This document shows, piece by piece, positions 8,062-17,994 of a stretch of 53,423 nt of DNA (its first letter is position 1; each line of letters starts with the position of its first letter). The position numbers and the translations under genes are program-made. The stretch comes from a virus. The notes beneath the pieces are model-generated. The model was not told the origin of the DNA, ran no database searches, and worked only from the letters and a program-made list of their open reading frames with translations. Where the stretch lies: positions 1 to 53,423 of the IMG/VR virus record IMGVR_UViG_3300044516_000846. The stretch is one strand, 5' to 3'.

Positions 8062-9031
8062 GTTTCTCTTCGTTCCAATATTTAAAAAGCCTAAGGTTGT
8101 ATAAGTAATTTTTTCCTCCTAAACTATGTATCTCATCGTAGTATCTTTGGCATTCTGCTTTTTCAAAATCTTTGTCTGACTTAAACACTACTTTTGCTAA
8201 CCATACATGTTCCCATTCTAATAGCCCTTTGTTCAAGTCGGCTCCTTGTGGGTAGTACCATTGCTCAGATAAGCCTTTATACCTTGTACCTTTGTTACCG
8301 TAATCACTATCTGCAAGAAAGACTTTGTCTGTTAGAGTGTTTGTATTATAGTTCCCCTCTCTAATAACATGTCCTAGTATTCCTTGATCAGTTGCTAACC
8401 AAAACCATTCCGGTACTTCTTGTCCTTCTGTCTTTATTAGCTTCTTGTGCCAGCTTACATATTCGTTTACTATATCTTTATTATTAAAATACAAAAAAGA
8501 TGTGTTTGGTGAATATGCATTTACATTGTAATCCTTAGGAAAATCAATATGCTTTATTTCTTTTTTCCAATCTTGCTCTCTAAAGTAATAATAACCTCTT
8601 GGTATTTCCCAGTGTCCTATTCCTAAATCATTTTCGTAGAACTTCTGAGGTATCTCTCCTCTTATTATAAAGTCTTGATCTAGAAATACAAATGGTTCTT
8701 TTTCATTTTGTAAAGCTTGTATCTTACCACTAGTCCAAAAATATGCAGCATCTACTTCTTTTAAGTTGTCTAAAAAATCAGTGTCTACTTCATCATACAG
8801 ACTAAGTAATCCCCACATCTTGTATGCACTTAAACCTATAGAATCTGTGTAAAGTTTGATAGGCCCATTGTGTAACTTCCATCTTAGTGCTGACAGTATT
8901 GTATACAGTAATTGGTAATCAGGTATGTCATAAGTGCTAGAGGTAATATTTCTTGTGGTATCAAACCCGTGACCTCTAAGTCTTTCTTTGTTAAAGAAAG
9001 GTGCTGTCCAATTTACATGTATCGCTTTCAT
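8048..9031 (-). CDS. GT-A-type glycosyltransferase-like protein, DQD motif
   Basis: 327 aa. The order PDYQLLYTILSALRW (helix), PIKLYTDSIG (strand), LYDEVDTDFL, then KEPFVFLDQDFIIRGEIP with D-Q-D at 118-120, matches the neighbouring 295-aa protein (YTSK-, TVLYCDEMT, PLVIVDHDFLIYTNI), so the two are paralogues. This arrangement is that of GT-A fold transferases. Later segments include NTSFLYFNNKDI and TDQGILGHVI. There is no membrane span. It starts 2 bases downstream of the 295-aa gene's stop. Substrate is not readable from the sequence. Confidence 0.75.
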   Translation of the reverse strand: MKAIHVNWTAPFFNKERLRGHGFDTTRNITSSTYDIPDYQLLYTILSALRWKLHNGPIKLYTDSIGLSAYKMWGLLSLYDEVDTDFLDNLKEVDAAYFWTSGKIQALQNEKEPFVFLDQDFIIRGEIPQKFYENDLGIGHWEIPRGYYYFREQDWKKEIKHIDFPKDYNVNAYSPNTSFLYFNNKDIVNEYVSWHKKLIKTEGQEVPEWFWLATDQGILGHVIREGNYNTNTLTDKVFLADSDYGNKGTRYKGLSEQWYYPQGADLNKGLLEWEHVWLAKVVFKSDKDFEKAECQRYYDEIHSLGGKNYLYNLRLFKYWNEEKHGDR

Positions 9032-9033
9032 AA

Positions 9034-9921
9034 TTATACATTTTGTATAACTTCTATTTTCTGTTTCAGCTCCTCTACGTTTTGTAGCTTTGTCGATTTA
9101 ATACATCTGTATAGAAATTCTATCTCTTGATTGTAATCAAACCCTTCCTGATTTTCCTTAATACGAGTTTTATCTAACCCATAATGCTTACAGTACTTTT
9201 CTATTTCTCTGTGTCCCCAAATACCGTTATCTACTTCGTCTAATGTGTACTTTATACTTTTGCAATCCCAAATATTTCTACATAAAGCCTTATGTGGTAT
9301 CTCTCTTTTACTTAACCATTGTTTGAGCATTAATTGCTCAGATAGTATCATATAGTTTGCAGATAAGTCATGGATGTCCATTGCTGATATCTCTATGTGA
9401 TTTTGTAAAGTCTGGTTTGCGTATTCTCTAGCAAATTCAGGGTCCGGTAAATAGAATAAACTTACATTAGCTGCTAAATCATTTACGTACTCTATAGGTT
9501 TTGAAAGAGCTCTATTAGCTTTGTTGTTCTCCTTTGGATACCAGTTGTTTGATTTTTCATTGTATGTAAATACTAGCTCATCTTTTAAATGTTCATCTAT
9601 ATTTGTATAGATTAAAAAGTCATGATCTACTATTACTAATGGTATCTTAGTGTTGCTTATAACTTTTGTTTTACAGCTTGACCAAAACACTTTTCTATTT
9701 ATTTTTTCTGGGTAAGATAAATGTCTTACCTCATTCCACAAATTAATAACACCTAGCTTAGATAATACATTATTTGTCATTTCATCACAGTACAAAACTG
9801 TTTTGTGTGCTGGATGATGCTTCCTCCATAAAGAAATAGATGCTACTAATATAAGTAACTCTAATTTGCTATAAAATGTTTCATCATCCTTTACATTTTC
9901 TAAAACCCAAATTGATTCCAT
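9034..9921 (-). CDS. GT-A-type glycosyltransferase-like protein, DHD motif
   Basis: 295 aa, paralogue of the downstream 327-aa protein. It has TVLYCDEMTNNVLSKLG, then RKVFWSSCKTKVI and PLVIVDHDFLIYTNI, with D-H-D at 99-101 as the probable metal site. The C-terminal region carries DVNLFYLPD-like and SEQLMLKQWL segments seen in the same positions in the paralogue. Together with genes at 1-835, 841-1524, 7255-8061 and 8048-9031, it makes five transferase-like genes within 10 kb of the fibre cluster. Confidence 0.75.
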   Translation of the reverse strand: MESIWVLENVKDDETFYSKLELLILVASISLWRKHHPAHKTVLYCDEMTNNVLSKLGVINLWNEVRHLSYPEKINRKVFWSSCKTKVISNTKIPLVIVDHDFLIYTNIDEHLKDELVFTYNEKSNNWYPKENNKANRALSKPIEYVNDLAANVSLFYLPDPEFAREYANQTLQNHIEISAMDIHDLSANYMILSEQLMLKQWLSKREIPHKALCRNIWDCKSIKYTLDEVDNGIWGHREIEKYCKHYGLDKTRIKENQEGFDYNQEIEFLYRCIKSTKLQNVEELKQKIEVIQNV

Positions 9922-9924
9922 AAA

Positions 9925-10383
9925 CTAGTAAAATTGTGCATACCATACTGTGCTTATATAACCATCTGTCGGATATATGTTTACACTGTTAGCACTTGTG
10001 ATTAGTGTTCCCCCTGAAGGTAGTGTATACCACCCTTTAAAACTGTATCCGTATGTAACATTGCATTGAATGCTTATGTAGTTATATGCTCCTGAAAATG
10101 ATTGTCTATTGTGTCCTATAAGACCTGTCCCTGAAGAGGTTTCGCTCCATGGATAAGTTATAGATACAGATCCTTTTGTTGAATTACTAGAGGCTATATT
10201 AACCCAATATACATATACACTTGGAGCTCCTCCGTAATAGTTTATATTCAAACTACTTAATGCACGATTTGGGTAAGTTGCAGAACCAAAAATACCACTG
10301 AAGCTACTAGATGTCCTATTGGTGTATTGACCAAAAGTTGATATTAGTCCTCTATTGTTGGCTGACATTGCTACTCTTCCCAT
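9925..10383 (-). CDS. Small beta-rich virion protein
   Basis: 152 aa, rich in Ser, Gly, Tyr and Asn. The C-terminal third (VTYGYSFKGWYTLPSGGTLI) has the 'GY.F.GWY....GG' pattern of InlB B-repeat/Flg_new domains, common in surface and fibre proteins. The N-terminal part (GQYTNRTSSSFSGIFGS) is fibre-tip-like. Its ATG overlaps the stop of the 177-aa gene upstream (TAATG), so the two are translationally coupled. Likely a tip or receptor-binding accessory; not assigned to a named family. Confidence 0.6.
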   Translation of the reverse strand: MGRVAMSANNRGLISTFGQYTNRTSSSFSGIFGSATYPNRALSSLNINYYGGAPSVYVYWVNIASSNSTKGSVSITYPWSETSSGTGLIGHNRQSFSGAYNYISIQCNVTYGYSFKGWYTLPSGGTLITSANSVNIYPTDGYISTVWYAQFY

Positions 10384-10916
10384 TATAATATATCTATTAT
10401 GTTTTCGCTTCCAAACATTTCACTATACACCTCTTTCAGTTTGCTATAGCAGAAGTCGTATATACTACCTGTAATAGATCCTATGTCTAAAAGTGTCTTT
10501 GTTATTTCTTTAGTTTCTGTTGTGATAGTTTCAAACCATTCTTCTTTTTGCTTAACTATCTCGTTACCGTCTTCATCAAAATCTATGTAGTCGACCATCT
10601 CTGAGTGCCACTTAGATACTGGGTAGTGCTCTACTATAACTTCCGGAGTGTGTATGTTAAAAGAATACCACATTGGATACTCTTTAGTCTCTCCGTTGTA
10701 TGTCATTGTTGTAGCAACTCTCCCGTAAGGGTTTGGTGTATCTTCTAAATATTTAGGGAAGTTTGCATTAGCAGCTTCTGTAGATTCATAATGTGCGAAT
10801 GACACACCAATAGTACCTCTTAGTTTATCTAATTGATAATGTTCTATTCTTACATAGAACTCCTCTAAATGATTACCTTCAAATGTCTCTACTGGTTGTT
10901 TTACTAAAAATCCCAT
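10383..10916 (-). CDS. Unknown protein next to large tail fibre
   Basis: 177 aa of mixed alpha/beta composition. The first part has alternating strands (EEFYVRIEHYQL, GTIGVSFAHYES), the middle is rich in aromatic and acidic residues (VEHYPVSKWHSEMVDYIDFDEDG), and the end is helical. I do not recognise it. Position directly after the 122-aa and 1669-aa fibre genes suggests a fibre partner or assembly factor. Confidence 0.5.
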   Translation of the reverse strand: MGFLVKQPVETFEGNHLEEFYVRIEHYQLDKLRGTIGVSFAHYESTEAANANFPKYLEDTPNPYGRVATTMTYNGETKEYPMWYSFNIHTPEVIVEHYPVSKWHSEMVDYIDFDEDGNEIVKQKEEWFETITTETKEITKTLLDIGSITGSIYDFCYSKLKEVYSEMFGSENIIDIL

Positions 10917-10926
10917 TTTTATTTTT

Positions 10927-11295
10927 TTAAGGTGTTGGTTCAGTAGTTACTTCTTCTTCAACTGGTGGAGCCCATGGTGATGCTGTTTCAACATACTTAG
11001 GTGTTATCTTAGCTTCTATCTGTTTTGCTATACGCTCTTGCATATGTGCTTTATCAGCTGTAGCTTCTAACCATGAAGTTACATCTTCTGGAGTTAACTC
11101 TTCAAAAGGTTTATAACTCTCAGTGTTAGGTGCTGGCATTGGTGTTACTCCTGCAAAAGTGCCTTCATTGCCTTCTTCGTCTACTCCAACGTAGTTGTAT
11201 CTTACTCTAGTAATTACTTTTTCTAATCCATTTAGTTCTGGAGCTATCTCTAGCTTCATCGTGTTGTCTGTTAAAAATGTGTAAGTGATTGCCAT
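10927..11295 (-). CDS. Small fibre-associated protein (DUF7936-like)
   Basis: 122 aa. It begins MAITYTFLTDNTMKLEIAPELNG, then VITRVRYNYVGVDEEGNEGTF, then YKPFEELTPEDVTSWLE and IAKQIEAKITP. This order (strand pair, 'V--v-y-y-G-d--g--g', then an L-T-x-E-x-V-x-x-W helix) is typical of a small protein often coded beside tail-fibre genes in marine and freshwater phages. The tail is acidic and Pro/Thr-rich. Precise role unknown; probably structural or chaperone. Confidence 0.6.
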   Translation of the reverse strand: MAITYTFLTDNTMKLEIAPELNGLEKVITRVRYNYVGVDEEGNEGTFAGVTPMPAPNTESYKPFEELTPEDVTSWLEATADKAHMQERIAKQIEAKITPKYVETASPWAPPVEEEVTTEPTP

Positions 11296-11296
11296 T

Positions 11297-14200
11297 TTAT
11301 TTGTTTGTTAATTGGTTTATTAATTGTTTTAGTTCCTCTATTTGAGTTTGTTGTTCTTTTATTGCTTCTATTAATACTGCTGTTATGTTACCATAAGCTA
11401 CGTTATACATTCCGTCAGTGTCTTGTCCTACTACTTCCGGTAGAACCTCCAAAGTCTCTTGAGCAATAACTCCGACTTTTCTTTGCTTATCTTCTGAGTC
11501 TATTCTAGTATAGTAAACACCTCTTAAGCTATTTACTTTTTCTAGAGCGTTATCAATAGTATGTATGTTTTCTTTTACTCTTCTATCTGAGTATGCTGTT
11601 ACATCACCAGTGGCAATTGCATTTCCAGAATCATCGCATCTAAGTCTCCACCCTCCTCCTGAGGTTAAGAAGCCTATGTTATTTGATGTATCTGCATAAA
11701 CATACCCTCGTATTGTAGAGTTATGATTAGATCTAAATTGTAGCTCTATATTTCCACCACTTCCTGTTATACTCCAAGCACTTCCTGTTTGAGGGTAAAA
11801 GTGTACACCATAATCTTGTCCGTATAACCCTGTATTACCTTGTGCTCTGAACCAGTTATTTGCATACATAGCTGAGACCTGAGAATTACCTGCTGGATCT
11901 ATGTAATAACCTGTATTGTTATTATCATAAAAAATAGGAGCTCTCATGTCGTCTCTTGCTCTAGTACTCCCTGTTAAAGAAGCTAGCCAAGTTCCATTCT
12001 CCATTGCTAAAAGACCGTGTGTATTTAAGTTTCCTGCAACTCCTCCGGCATTTGGGTGTGACCAAGCTAGTCCATATAAACTGCCTGTACTACTTCCATC
12101 AATAGGTAGTTTGTAAGAGTTACCCATTGCAAATATACCTTGATATCTTGTTGAGGTATAAAGTCCTACAATAGATTGTCCGTAGTTGTTATCTAGGTAG
12201 AGGTTTTCGTTTCCATCAATTCTAATACCACCGTTTGCTAAAACATAAGATAGTCTTGCTGTTCCATTGGGGTTAACATAGTACGAGCTATCATTTCCAT
12301 CATAGAAAATTCCTCCATATACATTGTTACCTCCAAAATTACAGTATCCGCTGTAATTACTGCTATCTAATGCTGTTCTCCACCCTTGCCATCCACTATT
12401 ATACCTTCTAAAATATAACTGGTCATCCCACATATTTTGTACAATCTGAAATCCGTAGGCCTGATCTCCAGGGTTTGATCCTATTGATATACCGTTGGAA
12501 TAACCGGCTGTTGGATTACCTGCTTGCCCTATATTCCAAGAATAAAATGGTCTAATTCCATGTCCAGGATGTGAGTTGTCTGGGCTTTGGGCATAAGGCG
12601 TTGCTAGTCTATCCGCATAAACAGTGTTTACCCTTGAATCACTGGCAGGATTTACATAGTATCCTGTGTTGTTAGAATCATAGAAAATAGGTGCTCGCAT
12701 GTCTGTATCATCGCTTAGCCCATATGTAGTGTATGATCTTTCCCAAGATGATATTAAAGCTCTAACAGTGCCATCGTCTTTTCTTAATCTCATATCTGGA
12801 TAACCAAGAGAGCTTGTCCAAAACCCACTTGCATTATCATTCCCTACTGCAGAAGTTTGAAATATAAAAGGCCATGTTGAGCTACCTGCGTTATCTATAG
12901 TTATTACGTTTCCGCTTGCTCCAGATCTATTAGAGTATAGTGTGGAAAAGTTTATTGCGTTTAAGTTACTAGTGGATGCTGGATCTACATAATAACCTGT
13001 ATTATTTGAATCATAGAAGATAGGTGCTCTAAGGGAATTTGCTGCTTCTAAATAACCTCCATCTATAGTTATAACGTCTCCACTACCTTGCCAATCCCAA
13101 AATGTTAGTTTATTAAAAGCAAGCCTAGCAAATGTAGACTGATTTTCTACAGCTAGTTGACTAAAAAAAGTTACATTTCCATTTAAGCTTAAGGCTGTAG
13201 AAGTACTTGCACCTCTTGCAGTTACAGTAGCTAAAGTATCTGTTTCTACAGCACTTGCTGTTACAGTCCAACTTCTGTCAGATGATAAATCATAAGATGT
13301 ACCATTAATTGTTATTGTTCTTGTTAAAGGTACAGCAAAAGATGTATAATTATTAGATGATAATACAGTATACCAAGTACTTCCAGTTCCGTTAAACCTG
13401 TAGTACATTTGGTTTGAGCTATTTACTCCTATTTGTGTAAAATCACTTCCATTACCCATTGTTAATGCTTGGAAATAGTTTCCTGGAGCATTAGGATCTG
13501 TCACCCAGTACCTAGTATCATTCACCTTCATTGAAGATATTCCACTAGTGGATGAGTTAATACCCCCACTTAAATTAGAGGCTGTAGCTGCACTTCCGGA
13601 AATGTTTCCTGAAATAGTTTGATTTACAGTTAGTGCATATAGATTTGATGTTGATGCTGGATCTAAGTAGTAGGCTGTATTGTTAGCGTCATAGTATAGT
13701 GGTGAGTACATGCTGTTTGCGGCTTGTACATAGTTTGACGAATATATATAGCCACTTGTTTGTAAAATACCTGATCCTGATACAGATGCTACATTTGTAG
13801 TACCTGTTCTAAAGATCCAACCTCTTGTAGTAGCACCTGAATTCATAGTGAAATAGGTAGCCCAATCTGAAGTTACTGAGCCATGAGTTCCATAAGTGGC
13901 TGTTCCTGCAAACATCAAACCATAAGTAGGTTGACCAGTAGCGGCTCCATTATATAATGATATACCATTTCCACTAGTAATACTCACATTTTCTACTCCT
14001 ATCCAGGCTCCTGTTAAAGAGTTTGCTGCTCTTACTATATTTAAGTTGCTAGTTGAAGCTGGGTCAACATAGTAACCAGTATTATTTGAATCGTAGAAAA
14101 TAGGTGCTCTAAATGAGTCTGTTGCTGTTACGTCTCCAGCAGATATTATCATTCTTTGGATAGGACTAACATTTGTTGTACCTGCCCAAAATCTTATAGG

Positions 14201-16306
14201 CTGGCCTGACTGATTAGCCATTATATCTAAACCTCCAGAATTATTTGTACTAATACCATATCCGTATGTTGTACCATCACCACTAAGTGTTCTAAGTGAA
14301 CTTGTAGTTGTTACTAATCCAATAGCTCCTGTGCTAGCTCCTGTGAATGCATAACTAGGTGTTGTTATGGATGTTGTTGTTGTAGCTCCTCTTCCTGTAA
14401 CTGTTGCTAATGTATCAGTTTCGCTATAAGAAGAAATATAACCATTTGGATTTGTTGCATTATAAGGGGTATACCCTAAAGCTGCTGTTACATTACCACT
14501 TGTTATGCCTGTAATATATCCTGGACCATTTGTTAATTGGTTTAAGTTTGTTAAGTTACCAGCATGCCATACATTATTTCCTCCCCAAGTTAATGCACCA
14601 GTTCCTGTTCTACCTAAAGATTCAGTGCCTGAACCAAAAGATATATATCCTGCTGTTGCGTCTTGTTGCCCTTTTACTTTTATAGAGTTTACTGCATTGT
14701 AGTCTCCTATCCAAGCATCATCTCCAATTTTTACATTTGTCCCGTTTCCGTTATTAGTTGTGAATATTTGGTCAAAAGATGGAGTGGCTGAAGTAGCTAC
14801 TGATTGTCCTATAGACACAGTAACTGCTCCAGTAGTTGAACTTACTGAAACTCCTGTTCCAGCATTAACTGATGATACAGCTCCGCCACCTCCTGCTGCA
14901 ATTGTAATTACATTTCCTGAAGCATCTACAGCTAAGTTTGCTACAGCTGTTCCTGTAAAGGAAGTTGCTGATGTATAAGCTGGTAATGTTAATTGCTTAG
15001 ATGCTAAGCTAACAGACATTGCTACACCAGTTGTACCATCGTTTGTTCCATATAGAAATCTTAATTGGTCTTTCCATACATCAATATGTCCGGCATAAGT
15101 CCAAGAAGTTGCTTTATTTAATATCATTTGTCCACCTTCATCTACACCATGTGCTCCTAATGTAAGGCTGGCTTCTGAAGATGCTGCTGCACCATTTAAT
15201 GAAAGCTTTGATAAATTTGAATTGGAAGCTGGGTCTAAATAATATGCTGTATTACTAGAGTCATAAAATATAGGTGCTCTAAAGTCAGAACTAGCTGTAA
15301 CTATTCCCCCTGAGCTTATGCTCATTTTTTCAGATCCGCTAGTTGTAAATGAGTATCCTGTTACTGCTTGTCCCCAAGATGGGTTAAAAACTAATTGATT
15401 TGATGTATTTACTTTAAATATAGACAAAGGTAATCCATCAGCTCTATAGGAAATAAATTGTTGGTTGTTCCCTATGCTTATATCACCTCCACTTATTTTA
15501 AGCTTTGCGTAGTTATCATCTGTAGTTGTACCAATAAGTATATTAGTACCATTATCGTATATTAAGCTATTGCCTAATGTAGTTGTTCCTGTAAACTTAG
15601 ATATGTAGTTTGCTGTACCACTTGCATTAGCTGGTGTATAACCTAGCCAACCTGCAATAGTTTTATTAACCCATAGAGTACCATTGTAACCTAAGATATG
15701 TCCATTAATAGGAGTTGTAGTTTTTAAGTCTGCGTCATGTAGCTCATCGAGCTCAAAACCGTTTTGTACTTTTACAAATATTTCTCCGTTATTAGTATTA
15801 GATCTAGTAACAATACCAATGAAAACTAAATGTGATGGTGCGTATGGTTTGTTTACTATACCATATATTAAGTTACCTCCAGTACCTAACCATACAGGAT
15901 CTCCTGCATTAGCTGTACTTGTATTTAATCCTGCAAGTAATCCCTCTGCTATTACATTACCAAAACCGTTGATTGCAACTGTTGAGGCCATTAGACCCAT
16001 TGTCTTAGAAGAGCTTACTTCAGCTGCATTTGAAGCTAGTCCAACAATCATGTTAGTACCATCTGCTCCTGTTACATAAACAGCTTGCCCTTTATTGATA
16101 GCGACACCTGCTTTTACTTGGTGTTGTATGTTAGATGCTACTCCAGGAGCTACACCTAAGTCAGATAGCATTTCTGAACCTGTTCTATACTTAACAACGC
16201 CAGCATCAGATACTAGAAACTTGTCTGTATCTGATGTAGCGTTGGTTATGTCGCCAATTGTAGCGTTACCTTTTATATCTAAATTTGAATATATTTTTTG
16301 AGACAT
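11297..16306 (-). CDS. Giant tail fibre with repeats and C-terminal S74 chaperone domain
   Basis: 1669 aa. After an N-terminal region of KIYSNLDIKGNATIG type and a segment like a capsid-decoration domain (GQAVYVTGADG), the body holds at least seven copies of a motif of the form R-A-P-I-F-Y-D-x-N-N-T-x-Y-Y-x-D-P-A-x-x-S-N-L, at DNA positions near 15250, 14080, 13670, 13000, 12660, 12270 and 11910. The last 99 residues begin SDRRVKEN near residue 1573 and include VGVIAQE and LPEVV, hallmarks of the Peptidase_S74 intramolecular chaperone that trimerises and then cuts itself off (Ser/Lys dyad in SDRRVK). A coiled coil ends the protein. Likely the main host-recognition fibre. Confidence 0.9.
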   Translation of the reverse strand: MSQKIYSNLDIKGNATIGDITNATSDTDKFLVSDAGVVKYRTGSEMLSDLGVAPGVASNIQHQVKAGVAINKGQAVYVTGADGTNMIVGLASNAAEVSSSKTMGLMASTVAINGFGNVIAEGLLAGLNTSTANAGDPVWLGTGGNLIYGIVNKPYAPSHLVFIGIVTRSNTNNGEIFVKVQNGFELDELHDADLKTTTPINGHILGYNGTLWVNKTIAGWLGYTPANASGTANYISKFTGTTTLGNSLIYDNGTNILIGTTTDDNYAKLKISGGDISIGNNQQFISYRADGLPLSIFKVNTSNQLVFNPSWGQAVTGYSFTTSGSEKMSISSGGIVTASSDFRAPIFYDSSNTAYYLDPASNSNLSKLSLNGAAASSEASLTLGAHGVDEGGQMILNKATSWTYAGHIDVWKDQLRFLYGTNDGTTGVAMSVSLASKQLTLPAYTSATSFTGTAVANLAVDASGNVITIAAGGGGAVSSVNAGTGVSVSSTTGAVTVSIGQSVATSATPSFDQIFTTNNGNGTNVKIGDDAWIGDYNAVNSIKVKGQQDATAGYISFGSGTESLGRTGTGALTWGGNNVWHAGNLTNLNQLTNGPGYITGITSGNVTAALGYTPYNATNPNGYISSYSETDTLATVTGRGATTTTSITTPSYAFTGASTGAIGLVTTTSSLRTLSGDGTTYGYGISTNNSGGLDIMANQSGQPIRFWAGTTNVSPIQRMIISAGDVTATDSFRAPIFYDSNNTGYYVDPASTSNLNIVRAANSLTGAWIGVENVSITSGNGISLYNGAATGQPTYGLMFAGTATYGTHGSVTSDWATYFTMNSGATTRGWIFRTGTTNVASVSGSGILQTSGYIYSSNYVQAANSMYSPLYYDANNTAYYLDPASTSNLYALTVNQTISGNISGSAATASNLSGGINSSTSGISSMKVNDTRYWVTDPNAPGNYFQALTMGNGSDFTQIGVNSSNQMYYRFNGTGSTWYTVLSSNNYTSFAVPLTRTITINGTSYDLSSDRSWTVTASAVETDTLATVTARGASTSTALSLNGNVTFFSQLAVENQSTFARLAFNKLTFWDWQGSGDVITIDGGYLEAANSLRAPIFYDSNNTGYYVDPASTSNLNAINFSTLYSNRSGASGNVITIDNAGSSTWPFIFQTSAVGNDNASGFWTSSLGYPDMRLRKDDGTVRALISSWERSYTTYGLSDDTDMRAPIFYDSNNTGYYVNPASDSRVNTVYADRLATPYAQSPDNSHPGHGIRPFYSWNIGQAGNPTAGYSNGISIGSNPGDQAYGFQIVQNMWDDQLYFRRYNSGWQGWRTALDSSNYSGYCNFGGNNVYGGIFYDGNDSSYYVNPNGTARLSYVLANGGIRIDGNENLYLDNNYGQSIVGLYTSTRYQGIFAMGNSYKLPIDGSSTGSLYGLAWSHPNAGGVAGNLNTHGLLAMENGTWLASLTGSTRARDDMRAPIFYDNNNTGYYIDPAGNSQVSAMYANNWFRAQGNTGLYGQDYGVHFYPQTGSAWSITGSGGNIELQFRSNHNSTIRGYVYADTSNNIGFLTSGGGWRLRCDDSGNAIATGDVTAYSDRRVKENIHTIDNALEKVNSLRGVYYTRIDSEDKQRKVGVIAQETLEVLPEVVGQDTDGMYNVAYGNITAVLIEAIKEQQTQIEELKQLINQLTNK

Positions 16307-16329
16307 GTTGGTTTTAGTCTATTGGGTTA

Positions 16330-17982
16330 TTAGTCAATTTTTTGAACTAATGCTCTTACTGTATTTGTTGGTGCTGTTACGAAAGTTACAGTAACTACAC
16401 TTGTTGATGTTCTTGCTACATCTGCAAATAACGTTTCTCCTGTTACAGTGTCAAACAATTGTACAATTACGTCTGTTGTTCCTAAATTGTGCGTTACTGT
16501 TTGTGCTCCTGATGTAGCTGTTAGTGTCGATGCGTAAGACTCTGCTGAGAGTTGTGCTGCTACATATGTTGAAAGTGTTGCTGGTGTTACAGCTCTAACT
16601 GTATCTGTTCCAGTATTTACTTCTGCTTGTGTAGCTATTTCAATTACTCCGACTGCTGTCTCTGAAGCATTGTTTGCTGCGATTGTAAAGGATTCTGCTG
16701 TACCTGATGAAGTATCTGTGATAGTTATGCCATTACCTTGTGTAAGTGCTACACTTGTTACAGTAGCATCGCCTGATATAGGTATGTTATAGAAGTTGGT
16801 ACCGTCATTTGTAAATGTCCATCTATCTGTACTCTCATTCCAAACAAGAGATACATTTGCTATTGTTCCTCTTTCTACTTCAATACCACCATTTTCAGTT
16901 GGTGCTGAACCAGTATAATTGCTATTTAATGTTATTATATTATCAGCAAGGTTAATGGTCTCTGTATTTACTGTAGTTGTAGTACCATTTATGGTTAAGT
17001 TACCTGTTATAATTACGTTGTTTGAGAACGTCTTATCTCCTGCAAAAGTTTGTCCATTTGTTGTAACAATACCTGAAGCTGTAGCTGATGCCGATGGTAT
17101 GGCTCCGTATGCTACTGCTGACATACCTACTCCAGTTAATGACCCAGTTGGTCCTGCTGAAGTTCCTCCTGTCCATGAGAACGCTGTAGGGTACCAGTTT
17201 GCTGGTGTAGCTGGTAAAGTTAAAGTAAGGTTACTTTTTGTTACAAGGTGACCTTGTGCGTCATATGTAACGTAAGGTACAATAAATGTACCACCAAAAG
17301 CTAATGTTCTTGTAGCACCTGTGTCTCCAAAGTTACTTGCTGTTATAGCATTAGAGTGGTTGAAAGTAGTTCCAGATAAAGTTAATCCTGTACCTGCTGT
17401 GTAAGTTGTGTTCGTATCTGTAGATGCTATTGTAATAGTATCTGTTAAGTCGTCTGTAGTTATGGTTACATTTGATCCTGCTACTAATGTTAATGTATCA
17501 TTATTAGTATCTGCTATAACTGTATTTTGACCTGCTACTGCAAAGTTCTTAAATATGTTTTGAGAAGATCCAAGATCTGTGTTTGTTATTGTTACTGCTC
17601 CTGTTGATCCACTTACTGAAACCCCAGTTCCTGCTGTAATTGATGTTACAGAGGCTGTACCTCCTGCAATATAATCAAAAAGTAAATCTGATGTTACAAG
17701 ACCGGTACCTCCATTTGCTACTGTAGATGCTATGTCTAGAGCTAATGATACTGCTCCAGTTGTCCCACTTGTTACAGTTAGTTGTGAAGTTGTTGACGCT
17801 ACACTTGTTATGTCACCTACTGGTGTCCAAGATGTCCCATCGTGTATGTATAATTTTTTATCACCTACTGTAGAATTATAATAAATTTGCCCCTCTACCC
17901 CAGTTGGAGGTGTACCTAGTGGGTGAATTACAGCATTCTGTAATTGATTTTTGCTTAAGTCAATGTGAGCTAAAAATTTCAT
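16330..17982 (-). CDS. Tail fibre / virion structural protein
   Basis: 550 aa. The start (MKFLAHIDLSKNQLQNAVIH) and the GQIYYNSTVGDKKLYIHDGTSW segment are a well-known opening of phage fibre-type proteins. The centre is a Gly/Thr/Ser beta region with SVSGSTGAVTI and TYTAGTGLTLSGTTFN repeats. Residues about 330-400 hold the 'TVNTETINLADNIITLNSN...ENGGIEVERG' module that is common in phage tail fibres. The C-terminus (SATSGAQTVTHNLGTTDVIV) is another shared beta domain, also like the 119-aa upstream protein (VWEIQHNLDKFV). Transcribed before the giant fibre with a 23-base gap. Virion location is confident, exact role is not. Confidence 0.8.
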   Translation of the reverse strand: MKFLAHIDLSKNQLQNAVIHPLGTPPTGVEGQIYYNSTVGDKKLYIHDGTSWTPVGDITSVASTTSQLTVTSGTTGAVSLALDIASTVANGGTGLVTSDLLFDYIAGGTASVTSITAGTGVSVSGSTGAVTITNTDLGSSQNIFKNFAVAGQNTVIADTNNDTLTLVAGSNVTITTDDLTDTITIASTDTNTTYTAGTGLTLSGTTFNHSNAITASNFGDTGATRTLAFGGTFIVPYVTYDAQGHLVTKSNLTLTLPATPANWYPTAFSWTGGTSAGPTGSLTGVGMSAVAYGAIPSASATASGIVTTNGQTFAGDKTFSNNVIITGNLTINGTTTTVNTETINLADNIITLNSNYTGSAPTENGGIEVERGTIANVSLVWNESTDRWTFTNDGTNFYNIPISGDATVTSVALTQGNGITITDTSSGTAESFTIAANNASETAVGVIEIATQAEVNTGTDTVRAVTPATLSTYVAAQLSAESYASTLTATSGAQTVTHNLGTTDVIVQLFDTVTGETLFADVARTSTSVVTVTFVTAPTNTVRALVQKID

Positions 17983-17994
17983 AATTTAGGTTTT

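Noticed and set aside
14505-17251. Plus-strand frames rich in Pro and Val opposite the fibres
   Set aside because: They mirror the Gly/Thr-rich codons of the two fibre genes and have no start context.
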